From Selenomonas sputigena (GTDB taxonomy: Bacteria > Bacillota > Negativicutes > Selenomonadales > Selenomonadaceae), in NCBI RefSeq assembly GCF_026015965.1, contig NZ_CP110383.1, positions 963,808 to 1,027,807 on the forward strand: a DNA stretch of 64,000 nucleotides. The letters are read 5' to 3'. The notes beneath the pieces are model-generated. The model did no database searches, had not been told where the DNA came from, and saw only the letters and a list, made by a program, of their open reading frames with translations. Positions 7,819 to 20,156 of the stretch are shown here, one piece after another. The stretch's first letter is position 1. Each line of letters begins with the position of its first letter. A program made the translations under genes and the position numbers.

Positions 7819-8487
7819 ATGGATATAAACGGAAAGGACTACTTGACGATTGCTTTTCCGAAGGGCAAGCTTTTCGCTCTGTCCAAAGAGCTTTTTTCCC
7901 GCGTCGGCTATACGGCGGAGGGACTGGAAGAGAAATCGCGCAAGCTCATCATTTCCAACGAGGAAAAGAAGATTCGCTTCATCGTCGCGAAGACGGCGGA
8001 CGTGCCGACGTATGTCGAATACGGTGCGGCGGACATCGGCGTCATAGGCAAGGACGTCCTCGCGGAAGCGGAAAAGGACGTTTATGAAGTCCTCGACCTC
8101 GGCTTCGGCAAATGCCATCTGATGATGGCGGTCGATAAAACGCAGAGGAGAGCAAAGCTCGCCGACTATGCGCATACGCGCGTCGCCACGAAGTTTCCTC
8201 ATATAGCGGAGCAGTTTTTTACAAAAAAAGGCATGCAGATGGAATACATCAAGCTCAATGGATCCATCGAGCTTGGCCCCTTGGTCGGGCTTTCCGAGAG
8301 CATCGTGGACATCGTGGAAACGGGCACGACGCTCAAGGAGAACAATCTTGAGGAAATCGCGCACATCATGGATGCGACGGCGCGGCTCATCGTCAATCGC
8401 GTGAGCTACAAGCTGAAGTTTGAGCGGATCTACCGCTTGGTCGAAGATTTGCGCAGTGCGTTGGAAAGCGGGGAAGCAAAATCATGA
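7819..8487 (+). CDS. hisG: ATP phosphoribosyltransferase catalytic subunit, short form
   Basis: A 222-residue enzyme for the first step of histidine synthesis, joining ATP and PRPP to give phosphoribosyl-ATP. It opens with the family motif LTIAFPKGKLF and contains the PRPP-binding segment DIVETGTTLKENNLEE (about residues 155-172). The length marks it as the short HisG, lacking the C-terminal ACT-like regulatory domain, so it must work with HisZ encoded upstream. The start at ATG 7819 has a GAGGTG site six bases upstream; an in-frame TTG directly before it is less likely. It overlaps hisD by 4 bases. Confidence 0.95.
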   Translation: MDINGKDYLTIAFPKGKLFALSKELFSRVGYTAEGLEEKSRKLIISNEEKKIRFIVAKTADVPTYVEYGAADIGVIGKDVLAEAEKDVYEVLDLGFGKCHLMMAVDKTQRRAKLADYAHTRVATKFPHIAEQFFTKKGMQMEYIKLNGSIELGPLVGLSESIVDIVETGTTLKENNLEEIAHIMDATARLIVNRVSYKLKFERIYRLVEDLRSALESGEAKS

Positions 8488-9833
8488 AGATTGTATCGGC
8501 GAAAGAGCTCGGTAAAGATAAAATACGGAAGCTCTTGGTGAAGCCGCCCTTCGATGAGGTGCAGCTCAATCCAAAGATTCGCGAGGCGAACCGAAAAATC
8601 TTCGGCGCCGATCTCACGGCGGCGGAAGTCGCCGTGCGCATCGTCGAGGACGTGCGCCGTCATGGCGATGAAGCCGTTATCAAGTACACGAAGCTCATCG
8701 ACGGTACGGAGTTTTCTCCCGAAGATTTTCAAGTATCGGAAGAGGAGTTTGCCGAAGCGGAAAAAAATGCAGACCCGGCAATCGTCGCATCGTTGGAAAG
8801 AGCCGCGCACAATGTGCGCAGCTACCACGAAGAACAAAAATCAAATTCATGGCTGACGTACCGTGAAAAAGGCTCGATTCTCGGACAGTCGCTGATTCCG
8901 CTCGACCGCGCGGGCATCTATGTGCCGGGCGGCACGGCGGCGTATCCGTCCTCCGTCTTGATGAACGCTGTTCCGGCTGCCGTCGCAGGCGTCGGCGAGA
9001 TCATCATGATGGTGCCGCCGAAAAACGGCAAGATCAATCCCTATGTGCTTCTCGCGGCGAAGATTGCGGGCGTGTCCAAGGTCTACAAGATCGGCGGCGC
9101 ACAAGCGATCGCCGCCATGGCCTACGGCACTGCGACGATTCCGCGCGTCGACAAGATCACGGGCCCCGGCAACATCTTCGTTACGCTCGCGAAGAAAGCT
9201 GTTTACGGCCATTGTGACATCGACATGCTCGCCGGCCCGAGCGAGATCCTCATCGTCGCCGACGAGACGGCAGATCCCGCCTATACGGCAGCCGATATGC
9301 TCAGTCAGGCGGAGCATGACACTCTGGCGTCAAGCATCCTCATCACGACGAGCGCAAAGCTCGCACATGAGGTCGAGGCTCTGCTGGAGGAACAGCTGAA
9401 AGGGCTGCCGAGGGAAAATATCGCCAGGGCGTCCATCGAGAACAACGGTCTCATCGTCATCGCCGATGACATCATGGAAGCATTGGAATACGCGAACATT
9501 TCCGCGCCTGAGCACATGGAACTTCTGACGAAGCAGCCGTTCGAGCTTCTGCCCTATGTGCGCCATGCGGGAGCCGTTTTCCTCGGCGCATATTCTCCGG
9601 AACCCTTGGGCGATTACTTCGCGGGTCCCAACCATGTATTGCCGACGGGCGGCACGGCGAGATTCTATTCCGTGCTCAACGTCGAGACCTTCATGAAGCG
9701 CACGAGCATCATTTCCTATACGAAGGACGCCCTGCATGATGTGGAGGCGGACATCATACGTCTGGCGGAGGCGGAGGGGCTGCATGCCCACGCCAATGCC
9801 GTGCGTCTGCGCAGCAAGGAGAGGAAGGACTGA
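8484..9833 (+). CDS. hisD: Histidinol dehydrogenase
   Basis: A 449-residue zinc- and NAD-dependent enzyme that oxidises histidinol to histidine in two steps, the last reactions of the pathway. Family motifs: GIYVPGGTAAYPSS (about 141-154), KITGPGNIFV (near 225), DMLAGPSEI, QAEHD, and the C-terminal SAPEHMELL and GPNHVLPTGG with the catalytic/zinc histidines. It is slightly longer than the usual 425-435 residues because of an N-terminal stretch (KELGKDKIRKLL). It overlaps the end of hisG by the ATGA junction and lies one base upstream of hisB. Confidence 0.96.
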   Translation: MKIVSAKELGKDKIRKLLVKPPFDEVQLNPKIREANRKIFGADLTAAEVAVRIVEDVRRHGDEAVIKYTKLIDGTEFSPEDFQVSEEEFAEAEKNADPAIVASLERAAHNVRSYHEEQKSNSWLTYREKGSILGQSLIPLDRAGIYVPGGTAAYPSSVLMNAVPAAVAGVGEIIMMVPPKNGKINPYVLLAAKIAGVSKVYKIGGAQAIAAMAYGTATIPRVDKITGPGNIFVTLAKKAVYGHCDIDMLAGPSEILIVADETADPAYTAADMLSQAEHDTLASSILITTSAKLAHEVEALLEEQLKGLPRENIARASIENNGLIVIADDIMEALEYANISAPEHMELLTKQPFELLPYVRHAGAVFLGAYSPEPLGDYFAGPNHVLPTGGTARFYSVLNVETFMKRTSIISYTKDALHDVEADIIRLAEAEGLHAHANAVRLRSKERKD

Positions 9834-9834
9834 C

Positions 9835-10419
9835 ATGCGCCAAGCCGAGGTCAAGAGAAAGACAAACGAAACGGAAATCGCGCTTCGCATCGGCCTTGAC
9901 GGCACAGGCAAGTGCTCCATCAAGACGGGAATCGGTTTTTTCGACCACATGATGACCCTTTTCGCCGTGCATGGACTTTTTGACTTGGAAATCCTTTGTC
10001 ATGGCGATACTGAGGTGGACGGACATCATTCCGTCGAGGACATCGGCATCGCCTTGGGACAGGCGTTTCGCGAGGCTCTGGGCGACAAGGCGGGCATTGC
10101 ACGCTACGGGTCGTTCTACTTGCCTATGGATGAAGCGCTCGCCTTCGTGACGCTCGACATCAGCGGCAGGGCATACCTCGTCTACGATGGGGGCGAGATG
10201 ACGCCCGTCGTCGGCAGCTACGATACGGAGCTGACGGAGGAATTTTTGCGTGCCTTTGCCTTCAATGCCGGCATCACGCTTCATGCCAAGGTGCTCTATG
10301 GCAGGAATACGCATCATAAGATCGAAGCGATCTTCAAGGCGCTCGCTCATGCGCTGCGCCTTGCCGTCGCAAAGGATTCGCGCGTCAAAGGCGTGCCGTC
10401 GAGCAAGGGTGTTTTATAG
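9835..10419 (+). CDS. hisB: Imidazoleglycerol-phosphate dehydratase (monofunctional)
   Basis: A 194-residue enzyme that dehydrates imidazoleglycerol phosphate to imidazole-acetol phosphate. It carries the two duplicated metal-binding halves: FFDHMM (about 43-48) and GDTEVDGHHSVEDI (about 62-75), and later KVLYGRNTHHKIEA. It lacks the N-terminal histidinol-phosphatase domain found in enterobacterial HisB, so the phosphatase step must be provided by another gene. The ATG at 9835 follows an AAGGAGAGGAAGG site; an upstream in-frame extension lies inside hisD and is rejected. Confidence 0.96.
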   Translation: MRQAEVKRKTNETEIALRIGLDGTGKCSIKTGIGFFDHMMTLFAVHGLFDLEILCHGDTEVDGHHSVEDIGIALGQAFREALGDKAGIARYGSFYLPMDEALAFVTLDISGRAYLVYDGGEMTPVVGSYDTELTEEFLRAFAFNAGITLHAKVLYGRNTHHKIEAIFKALAHALRLAVAKDSRVKGVPSSKGVL

Positions 10420-10429
10420 GAGGATTTGC

Positions 10430-11050
10430 ATGATTGCGGTCATTGATTACGGCGTAGGAAACCTCTTCAGCGTGGAAAAAGCGCTCCTCCACAGTGGCGC
10501 AGAAGTGGAGGTCACGCACGATGCAGAACGAATTGCGGCGGCGGAGAAGCTCGTCCTGCCGGGCGTGGGCGCATTCGGCGACTGCATGAAGCGTCTGGAA
10601 GCGACGGGGTTGATCCCTGTGATACGGCATGAGATAGAAGCGGGAAAGCCGCTTCTTGGCATCTGCGTCGGCCTGCAGATCCTTTTCGAAGGCAGCGACG
10701 AATCGCCAAACGTTGCAGGACTCGGCATCTTTTCCGGCAAGGTGCGCCGCATCGAGGCGCCCGAGCTGAAGATTCCGCACATGGGATGGAACTCCTTGGA
10801 TTTTGCGGAACACCATGAGGGGCAGCCGGTCATCGGCCTTTTCCGCGGTATTCGTGCAGGTTCTTACGTCTACTTCGTTCACAGCTATCATGCTGTGCCC
10901 GAAGAGCCGCAGATCATCACGGCGCAGGCGATGTACGGCGAATGCCTGACGGCGGCGGTAGCGAAGGACAATGTTCAGGCCGTCCAGTTCCATCCCGAGA
11001 AATCGGGAGCGGTCGGCAGCGCGATCCTGAAGAATTTTGTGAATGCTTAG
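10430..11050 (+). CDS. hisH: Imidazole glycerol phosphate synthase, glutamine amidotransferase subunit
   Basis: A 206-residue class I glutaminase subunit that releases ammonia from glutamine and passes it to HisF. The opening MIAVIDYGVGNLFSV is typical; the nucleophile cysteine lies in LLGICVGLQ (about residue 81) and the catalytic His-Glu pair in QFHPEKS (about 187-192). The ATG at 10430 follows a strong TAGGAGG site. It is 11 bases upstream of hisA. Confidence 0.96.
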   Translation: MIAVIDYGVGNLFSVEKALLHSGAEVEVTHDAERIAAAEKLVLPGVGAFGDCMKRLEATGLIPVIRHEIEAGKPLLGICVGLQILFEGSDESPNVAGLGIFSGKVRRIEAPELKIPHMGWNSLDFAEHHEGQPVIGLFRGIRAGSYVYFVHSYHAVPEEPQIITAQAMYGECLTAAVAKDNVQAVQFHPEKSGAVGSAILKNFVNA

Positions 11051-11061
11051 GGGGCGGGAGA

Positions 11062-11793
11062 ATGCTCATCATTCCAGCGATTGATATAAGAAATGGAAAA
11101 TGCGTGCGCTTGTTCAAGGGGGACTTTGCCCGGGAGACGGTTTTTTCTGATCATCCTGAGGAAATGGCAATGAAGTGGCAGAGCGCCGGCGCACGCTTCC
11201 TGCATCTTGTCGACTTGGACGGCGCTCTGGCGAAGAAGCCGATGAATCTCGCTGCGGTAGAGCGCATCCTGGGGAGTGTAGACATCCCTGTTGAACTTGG
11301 CGGCGGCATCCGTTCGCTCGAAAATATTGAAGAGGTGCTGGCTCTCGGTGTGAGTCGCGTGATCCTCGGCTCCGTGGCGGTGCAGAATCCCGCGCTTGTG
11401 GAAGAGGCCTGCCAGAAGTACGAGGAGCGCATCATCGTTGGTATCGACGCCAAGGACGGCATCGTCGCCGTCGATGGCTGGGGCGTTTCCGGCGAAGTGG
11501 AAGCGGGCGAGTTGGCAAAGCGCATGGTCAATGCAGGCGTTCGCACCATCATCTACACCGACATTTCTCGTGACGGAACATTGACGGGCGTGAACGCGGA
11601 TGCGACGGTCGCTCTCGCCAAGGAGAGCGGCGCGGCGGTCATCGCTTCAGGCGGCGTAAATTCTCTCGATGACATCCGCCGTCTGAAGCGGTTGGAAGCC
11701 GATGGCGTCTGCGGCGTGATCGTCGGCAAATCCATCTATACGGGGGCGCTTGACTTGCAGGAAGCCATTGAAATCGCCGGCCAGGAGGGGTAA
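11062..11793 (+). CDS. hisA: ProFAR isomerase (phosphoribosylformimino-AICAR-P isomerase)
   Basis: A 243-residue (beta/alpha)8-barrel enzyme that isomerises ProFAR to PRFAR. The N-terminal [15 protein letters not shown] holds the catalytic Asp, ELGGGIRS and VGIDAKDG follow, and [11 protein letters not shown] near residue 170 carries the second catalytic acid. It has the two-fold repeated phosphate-binding glycines of the HisA/HisF family. The ATG at 11062 follows a GGGCGGGAG stretch; the longer upstream frame lies in hisH. It stands one base from hisF. Confidence 0.96.
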   Translation: MLIIPAIDIRNGKCVRLFKGDFARETVFSDHPEEMAMKWQSAGARFLHLVDLDGALAKKPMNLAAVERILGSVDIPVELGGGIRSLENIEEVLALGVSRVILGSVAVQNPALVEEACQKYEERIIVGIDAKDGIVAVDGWGVSGEVEAGELAKRMVNAGVRTIIYTDISRDGTLTGVNADATVALAKESGAAVIASGGVNSLDDIRRLKRLEADGVCGVIVGKSIYTGALDLQEAIEIAGQEG

Positions 11794-11794
11794 A

Positions 11795-12553
11795 ATGTAT
11801 ACGAAGCGCATCATTCCCTGCCTCGATGTCAGAAACGGGCGCGTTGTCAAAGGTACGAACTTCGTCGGTCTGCGCGATGCGGGCGATCCCGTCGAACTGG
11901 CAGCACGCTATGACAAAGAAGGGGCGGACGAGCTGGTGTTCCTCGACATTACGGCGTCGCACGAGGAGCGATCGACCATCGTCCAAGTGGCCAAGGCCTG
12001 TGCCTCCGAGATGTTCATCCCGTTCACCGTCGGCGGCGGCATACGCACGCCCGAGGATATCCGCAGGCTGTTGAAGTCGGGGGCGGACAAGGTGTCCTTC
12101 AACACGGCCGCCGTGAAAGATCCCGAGGTTCTGCGCCTCGGCGCGGAGCGGTTTGGCAGGCAGTGCATCGTCCTCGCAATCGACGCGCGAAAGAGCGGCG
12201 AGGGGCGCTGGGAGGTCTACATCAACGGCGGCAGGACGCCGACGGGCATGGACTGCCTTGCCTGGGCGAAGAAGGGCGTCGCTTTGGGCGCAGGGGAAAT
12301 CCTATTGACGAGCATGGATGCTGACGGCACGAAAGATGGCTACGACATCGCGTTGACGCGCGCTGTTTCTGAAAGTGTCCCCGTGCCCGTCATCGCCTCG
12401 GGCGGCGCGGGGAAGCTTTCTCATTTTTATGATGTGCTGACGGAAGGGAAGGCGGACGCCGTTCTTGCCGCTTCGGTTTTCCACTATGGCGAATTTACCA
12501 TAAGGGAAGTCAAGGATTATCTGAAGAATCGTGGAGTGGAGGTCAGATTATGA
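11795..12553 (+). CDS. hisF: Imidazole glycerol phosphate synthase cyclase subunit
   Basis: A 252-residue (beta/alpha)8-barrel cyclase that with HisH converts PRFAR and ammonia to imidazoleglycerol phosphate and AICAR. Motifs: [19 protein letters not shown] with the first catalytic Asp (residue 11), [19 protein letters not shown] with the second (about 130), and IASGGAGKL. The ATG at 11795 follows GGAGGGG. It overlaps hisI by 4 bases. Confidence 0.96.
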   Translation: MYTKRIIPCLDVRNGRVVKGTNFVGLRDAGDPVELAARYDKEGADELVFLDITASHEERSTIVQVAKACASEMFIPFTVGGGIRTPEDIRRLLKSGADKVSFNTAAVKDPEVLRLGAERFGRQCIVLAIDARKSGEGRWEVYINGGRTPTGMDCLAWAKKGVALGAGEILLTSMDADGTKDGYDIALTRAVSESVPVPVIASGGAGKLSHFYDVLTEGKADAVLAASVFHYGEFTIREVKDYLKNRGVEVRL

Positions 12554-13257
12554 ATACTTCGATTGATATTTCCATGATACATTTTGATGAAAAGGGTCTT
12601 GTCCCCGCCATCGTGCAGGAGGAAAACGGCGAGGTTCTCATGCTCGCCTACATGAATGAGGAATCGCTGAAGAAAACTTTGGAAACAGGCTTCACATGGT
12701 TCTACAGCCGCTCGCGCAAGAAGCTCTGGCGCAAGGGAGAGACTTCAGGCAATGTGCAGCAAGTCAAGGAAATCTCCTACGACTGCGACGGAGACACGCT
12801 TCTCGTGCGCGTGCATCAGGCGGGCGTCGCGTGCCATACGGGCACATATTCGTGCTTCAGCGGACGCAGGCTGGGCAAGGATGAGAAGGGCGTCGCCGTC
12901 ATCGGCGATGAGCCGCAGACTTCGCTCGCAGAAGTGCTCAATGCCGTTTATCACGTCATCCAGGAGCGGCGCGTTCATCCCGTTGAAGGTTCCTATACGA
13001 ATTATCTCTTCGACAAGGGGCAGGACAAGATCTTGAAAAAGGTGGGCGAAGAAGCGGCGGAGACCATCATCGCCTCGAAGAATATGGAAAAGAGCGACAT
13101 CCTCTATGAGATGGGCGATCTCTGGTATCACTGCCTCGTGCTTCTCGCGTTCCACAACATCGTGCCCGATGAACTGTTCGTCGAGCTTATGAACCGCAGG
13201 AGCGGCGGCAGCTACCACCAATTCACAGGAAAGGACGGCGTGCGTCCCGATGTGTGA
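12550..13257 (+). CDS. hisI: Bifunctional phosphoribosyl-AMP cyclohydrolase / phosphoribosyl-ATP pyrophosphatase
   Basis: A 235-residue fusion for the second and third histidine steps. The N-terminal HisI domain (about residues 8-115) has LMLAYMN, the [19 protein letters not shown] block, [10 protein letters not shown] and [12 protein letters not shown] with the zinc-binding cysteines. The C-terminal HisE domain (about 125-220) has [15 protein letters not shown] and [10 protein letters not shown]. Such HisIE fusions are common. The C-terminus overlaps the start of the nitroreductase gene by 8 bases. With it the operon covers steps 1-6 (HisG, IE, A, H/F, B) and the final HisD; hisC and a phosphatase are absent here. 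Confidence 0.95.
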   Translation: MNTSIDISMIHFDEKGLVPAIVQEENGEVLMLAYMNEESLKKTLETGFTWFYSRSRKKLWRKGETSGNVQQVKEISYDCDGDTLLVRVHQAGVACHTGTYSCFSGRRLGKDEKGVAVIGDEPQTSLAEVLNAVYHVIQERRVHPVEGSYTNYLFDKGQDKILKKVGEEAAETIIASKNMEKSDILYEMGDLWYHCLVLLAFHNIVPDELFVELMNRRSGGSYHQFTGKDGVRPDV

Positions 13258-13885
13258 GGGAAAGGGCGATGTCCTGCAGCTGCCCGAGCCTGACCTCCTG
13301 CCCGACCGGGAAATCAACTTCCTGGAGCTTATTGAACTTCGCGCAAGCCGCAGGCAGTACACAGCGGAGGCTCTGTCCTTGCAGGAGCTTTCTTATCTCT
13401 TATGGTGCACGCAGGGCGTCAAGATGGTCGCAGAAGGAGGACGCACGCTGCGCAATGTCCCATCGGCAGCGGCGCTCCATCCGTTGACAACCCTGTTGTA
13501 TCTGCAGAATGTAGAAAATGTGCCCACAGACTTTTATCAATTTATGCCTGTGGAACATGCACTGAAGCGTTTGACTCTTTCTGAAGATGCTCCAGAGGAA
13601 ATGCTCACCGCCTTCGAGCAGCAGGCAATGGTGCGTCAAAGCGCGGCAATCTTCTTCTGGGTCGCAGACATCGTGCGCGGCATTCGCACGTATGGGCGCA
13701 AGGTCTACGAGTACATCTATCTCGATGCCGGTCATATCGGGCAGAATCTCTATCTGACGGCTCAGGCGCTGGACTTGGGCGCGTGCGCCGTCGGCCGATT
13801 CGATGAGGCGGCGCTGCATCGCTCGCTCCTGCTCGACGGTGAGGAGAAAAAGATCGTACATGCAGCCTGCATCGGCAAGATATGA
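13250..13885 (+). CDS. SagB/ThcOx-type nitroreductase family protein
   Basis: A 211-residue flavoprotein of the nitroreductase superfamily, SagB/ThcOx branch. Support: the FMN-contact motif [20 protein letters not shown] with [10 protein letters not shown] (about residues 26-60), SAAALHPL, and the late [20 protein letters not shown] (about 160-180) with [10 protein letters not shown]. SagB homologues in toxin clusters oxidise azolines, but most stand-alone members have no known substrate, and no precursor peptide or cyclodehydratase lies nearby. It overlaps the end of hisI, so it is co-transcribed with histidine synthesis. Whether that is functional or accidental is unclear. Confidence 0.85.
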   Translation: MCEGKGDVLQLPEPDLLPDREINFLELIELRASRRQYTAEALSLQELSYLLWCTQGVKMVAEGGRTLRNVPSAAALHPLTTLLYLQNVENVPTDFYQFMPVEHALKRLTLSEDAPEEMLTAFEQQAMVRQSAAIFFWVADIVRGIRTYGRKVYEYIYLDAGHIGQNLYLTAQALDLGACAVGRFDEAALHRSLLLDGEEKKIVHAACIGKI

Positions 13886-13900
13886 TTTCTATCTTGCCGA
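13872..13900 (+). terminator. Hairpin at the end of the his operon
   Basis: A perfect 10-bp stem, TCGGCAAGAT (13872-13881) with 13891-13900, and a 9-base loop that contains the nitroreductase stop codon. The T-run is not immediate (a T-rich stretch follows about 8 bases later), so termination may be partial. Confidence 0.5.
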
Positions 13901-13907
13901 TGCGGGC

Positions 13908-13937
13908 TTGCTTTTCGTATGTATCGTAGGATATAAT
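13908..13937 (+). promoter_or_regulatory. Promoter for the CBS-domain pyrophosphatase gene
   Basis: TTGCTT (13908-13913), 18-base spacer, perfect TATAAT (13932-13937), about 45 bases before the ATG at 13981. Confidence 0.65.
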
Positions 13938-13980
13938 GGAAACCATCATATATCATCTGAAAACGGGAGGCTTCTTTTCG

Positions 13981-15630
13981 ATGAAAAATACGAAACCGAT
14001 CTATACGATAGGGCATCGCAATCCGGATACGGATTCCATCTGCTCCGCAATCGGCTATGCGCATCTGAAGCAGGCGATGGGCGAGAATGTTGTGCCGGCG
14101 CGCGCGGGAAAGGTCAACGAGGAGACGAAATTTGCTCTGAACCACTTCCATGTGGAACAGCCTCTTCTCATCACCGATCTCTATCCGCGCGTGAAGGACA
14201 TCACGCTCGACTGCAAGACTGTCGTCAAAGAAACGGACAGCTTGCGTCATCTCGGCGAAATCATGCGTGAAAACGATCTGAAGTCGGTTCCCGTCGTCGA
14301 TAAGGACGAGCGGCTCATCGGCATCGTGACCGTCAGCGACCTCGCGCAGCGCTATTTCAAGGAACTCAGCATGCAGAATCTCGCCGACGCGGGCGTCTCC
14401 TTCCGCGATGTGATCCGCGTCATTGACGGTGAGGTCATCGTCAACGGCGATGAGGGCGGCAAGATTCGCGGCAATGTGCGCATCGCCGCGGGTAGCATCA
14501 GCATGATTCAGGATGTCGTCAAGGAGCACGACGTCGTCCTCATCGGTGACCGCAGGGACGAGACTTTGATTGACTGCCTGAAGCAGGGAATCGACTGCAT
14601 GATCGTCACGGGCAACGGCAGGGTGTCGCCGAGCGTCATCGAGGAAGCCGAGGAGCGCCACATGCTCATCATCAACACGCCCTATGACACCTACACTTGT
14701 GCGCGGCTCATCAACCAGTGCGTGCCTGTCAAGCGCATCATGCAGGACGAGATTGTCGCCTTCAAGCCGCTCGACCTCCTGAGCGACATCAAGGGAACGA
14801 TGGAGCAATACAGCTACCGCAATTATCCCGTCGTGGAAAATGGCAAGCTCGTCGGGCTCGTGAGCAAGGACATGCTCATGGTACCGGAGCGCGAGCGCGT
14901 CATCTTGGTTGACCACAATGAGCGCGGACAGGCAGTCGAGGGCATCGAGGAAGCGAAGATTCTTGAGATCATCGATCACCACCGTCTCGGCGGCATCCAG
15001 ACGAGCGAGCCGATCTTCACGCGTCAAGAGCCTGTGGGCTGCACGGCGACGATCGTGGCGAACATGCACTGGCACAGGGATGTCGACATCCCGCCGTCGA
15101 TCGCAGGCCTGCTCCTCTCGGCGATTCTTTCCGATACGGTGCTCTTCAAGTCGCCGACTTGCACGCCATACGACAAGAAGACGGCGGAACGTCTGGCGGA
15201 GATTGCCGGCGTCGATATCATGGAATATGGCATGGCAATGCTCAAGGCGGGTTCGGGCATCGGCAACATGTCGCCCTTGGAAATCACCAAGAACGATATG
15301 AAGGAATTCCAGATTGGCGATTACCGCATCATCGTCAGCCAGATTTCCGTCATGGACACGAAGGAAGTCATGGACATCGAGGCGGAAATTGTCAAGAGCA
15401 TGGCGGACGTCTGCAAGAAGGAAGGCTACGACATGAGCCTCGTCATGGTCACGGACATCATCGCTGAAGGGACGTATCTGCTCTACACGGGATCGCCCAA
15501 GACGTTGATCGGCGAGGCGTTCCACAAGGATGCCAGCGGCACGCATATCTATCTGCCCGGCGTCATGTCGCGCAAGAAGCAGATCATCCCGCCCCTTTCG
15601 GAAGCCGTCAAATTGATCAAGAAGCAGTGA
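13981..15630 (+). CDS. ppaC: Mn-dependent inorganic pyrophosphatase with regulatory CBS/DRTGG insert
   Basis: A 549-residue family II (DHH) pyrophosphatase that hydrolyses PPi in the cytoplasm. The DHH domain begins with GHRNPDTDSICSAIGYA (residues 11-27) and is split by a regulatory insert: a first CBS motif region (about 70-130, LKSVPVVDKDERLIGIVTVSDLA), a DRTGG-like part, and a second CBS (about 255-300, NYPVVENGKLVGLVSKDM). The catalytic DHH motif follows (IIDHHR, about 333), then the DHHA2 domain (about 420-545). CBS-PPases of this kind are known to be controlled by adenine nucleotides. The ATG at 13981 has a GGGAGG site; an upstream in-frame ATG overlaps the promoter and is rejected. 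Confidence 0.94.
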   Translation: MKNTKPIYTIGHRNPDTDSICSAIGYAHLKQAMGENVVPARAGKVNEETKFALNHFHVEQPLLITDLYPRVKDITLDCKTVVKETDSLRHLGEIMRENDLKSVPVVDKDERLIGIVTVSDLAQRYFKELSMQNLADAGVSFRDVIRVIDGEVIVNGDEGGKIRGNVRIAAGSISMIQDVVKEHDVVLIGDRRDETLIDCLKQGIDCMIVTGNGRVSPSVIEEAEERHMLIINTPYDTYTCARLINQCVPVKRIMQDEIVAFKPLDLLSDIKGTMEQYSYRNYPVVENGKLVGLVSKDMLMVPERERVILVDHNERGQAVEGIEEAKILEIIDHHRLGGIQTSEPIFTRQEPVGCTATIVANMHWHRDVDIPPSIAGLLLSAILSDTVLFKSPTCTPYDKKTAERLAEIAGVDIMEYGMAMLKAGSGIGNMSPLEITKNDMKEFQIGDYRIIVSQISVMDTKEVMDIEAEIVKSMADVCKKEGYDMSLVMVTDIIAEGTYLLYTGSPKTLIGEAFHKDASGTHIYLPGVMSRKKQIIPPLSEAVKLIKKQ

Positions 15631-15645
15631 GAGCTGTAAAAGGCA

Positions 15646-15683
15646 GGAACGGCTGTTGCAGTATATCTGCGGCAGCCGTTTCC
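15646..15683 (+). terminator. Hairpin terminator after the pyrophosphatase gene
   Basis: Arms GGAACGGCTGTTGCAG (15646-15661) and CTGCGGCAGCCGTTTCC (15667-15683), pairing with one bulge and a G.U, then TTTGC. It lies just before the proposed pcrA start and argues against any pcrA start upstream of about 15685. Confidence 0.7.
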
Positions 15684-15732
15684 TTTGCTGCAATCAAACA
15701 TGTATGCTGCTGATGTTTGCGAGGTTGATACA

Positions 15733-20023
<4,291 letters not shown>

Positions 20024-20063
20024 CATCGCATATTGAAAACACTGGAACAATCGTGTCAGGCTA

Positions 20064-20072
20064 TGCTATAAT
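20064..20072 (+). promoter_or_regulatory. Extended -10 promoter for alaS
   Basis: TGC followed by TATAAT (20067-20072) with no convincing -35 at 17 bases. It lies about 85 bases before the alaS start. The leader is too short for a T-box, which many Firmicute tRNA-synthetase genes carry. Confidence 0.5.
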
Positions 20073-20156
20073 TGTTTGTTAGTACGAGGTCGAGCGAATG
20101 AATCCCAAGCGGAATTTGTTCAAGCTTGACGTAATCTCTGATGGGGGTAGGTTCTT

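Noticed and set aside
13762-15693. A 643-codon open frame on the minus strand opposite the pyrophosphatase gene
   Set aside because: It is fully antisense to a well-supported CBS-domain pyrophosphatase; its product is His/Asp/Arg-rich low-quality sequence without a family motif, the usual by-product of codon bias.
20073-20156. T-box riboswitch upstream of alaS
   Set aside because: The leader is only about 80 bases and I found no T-box sequence or terminator hairpin.
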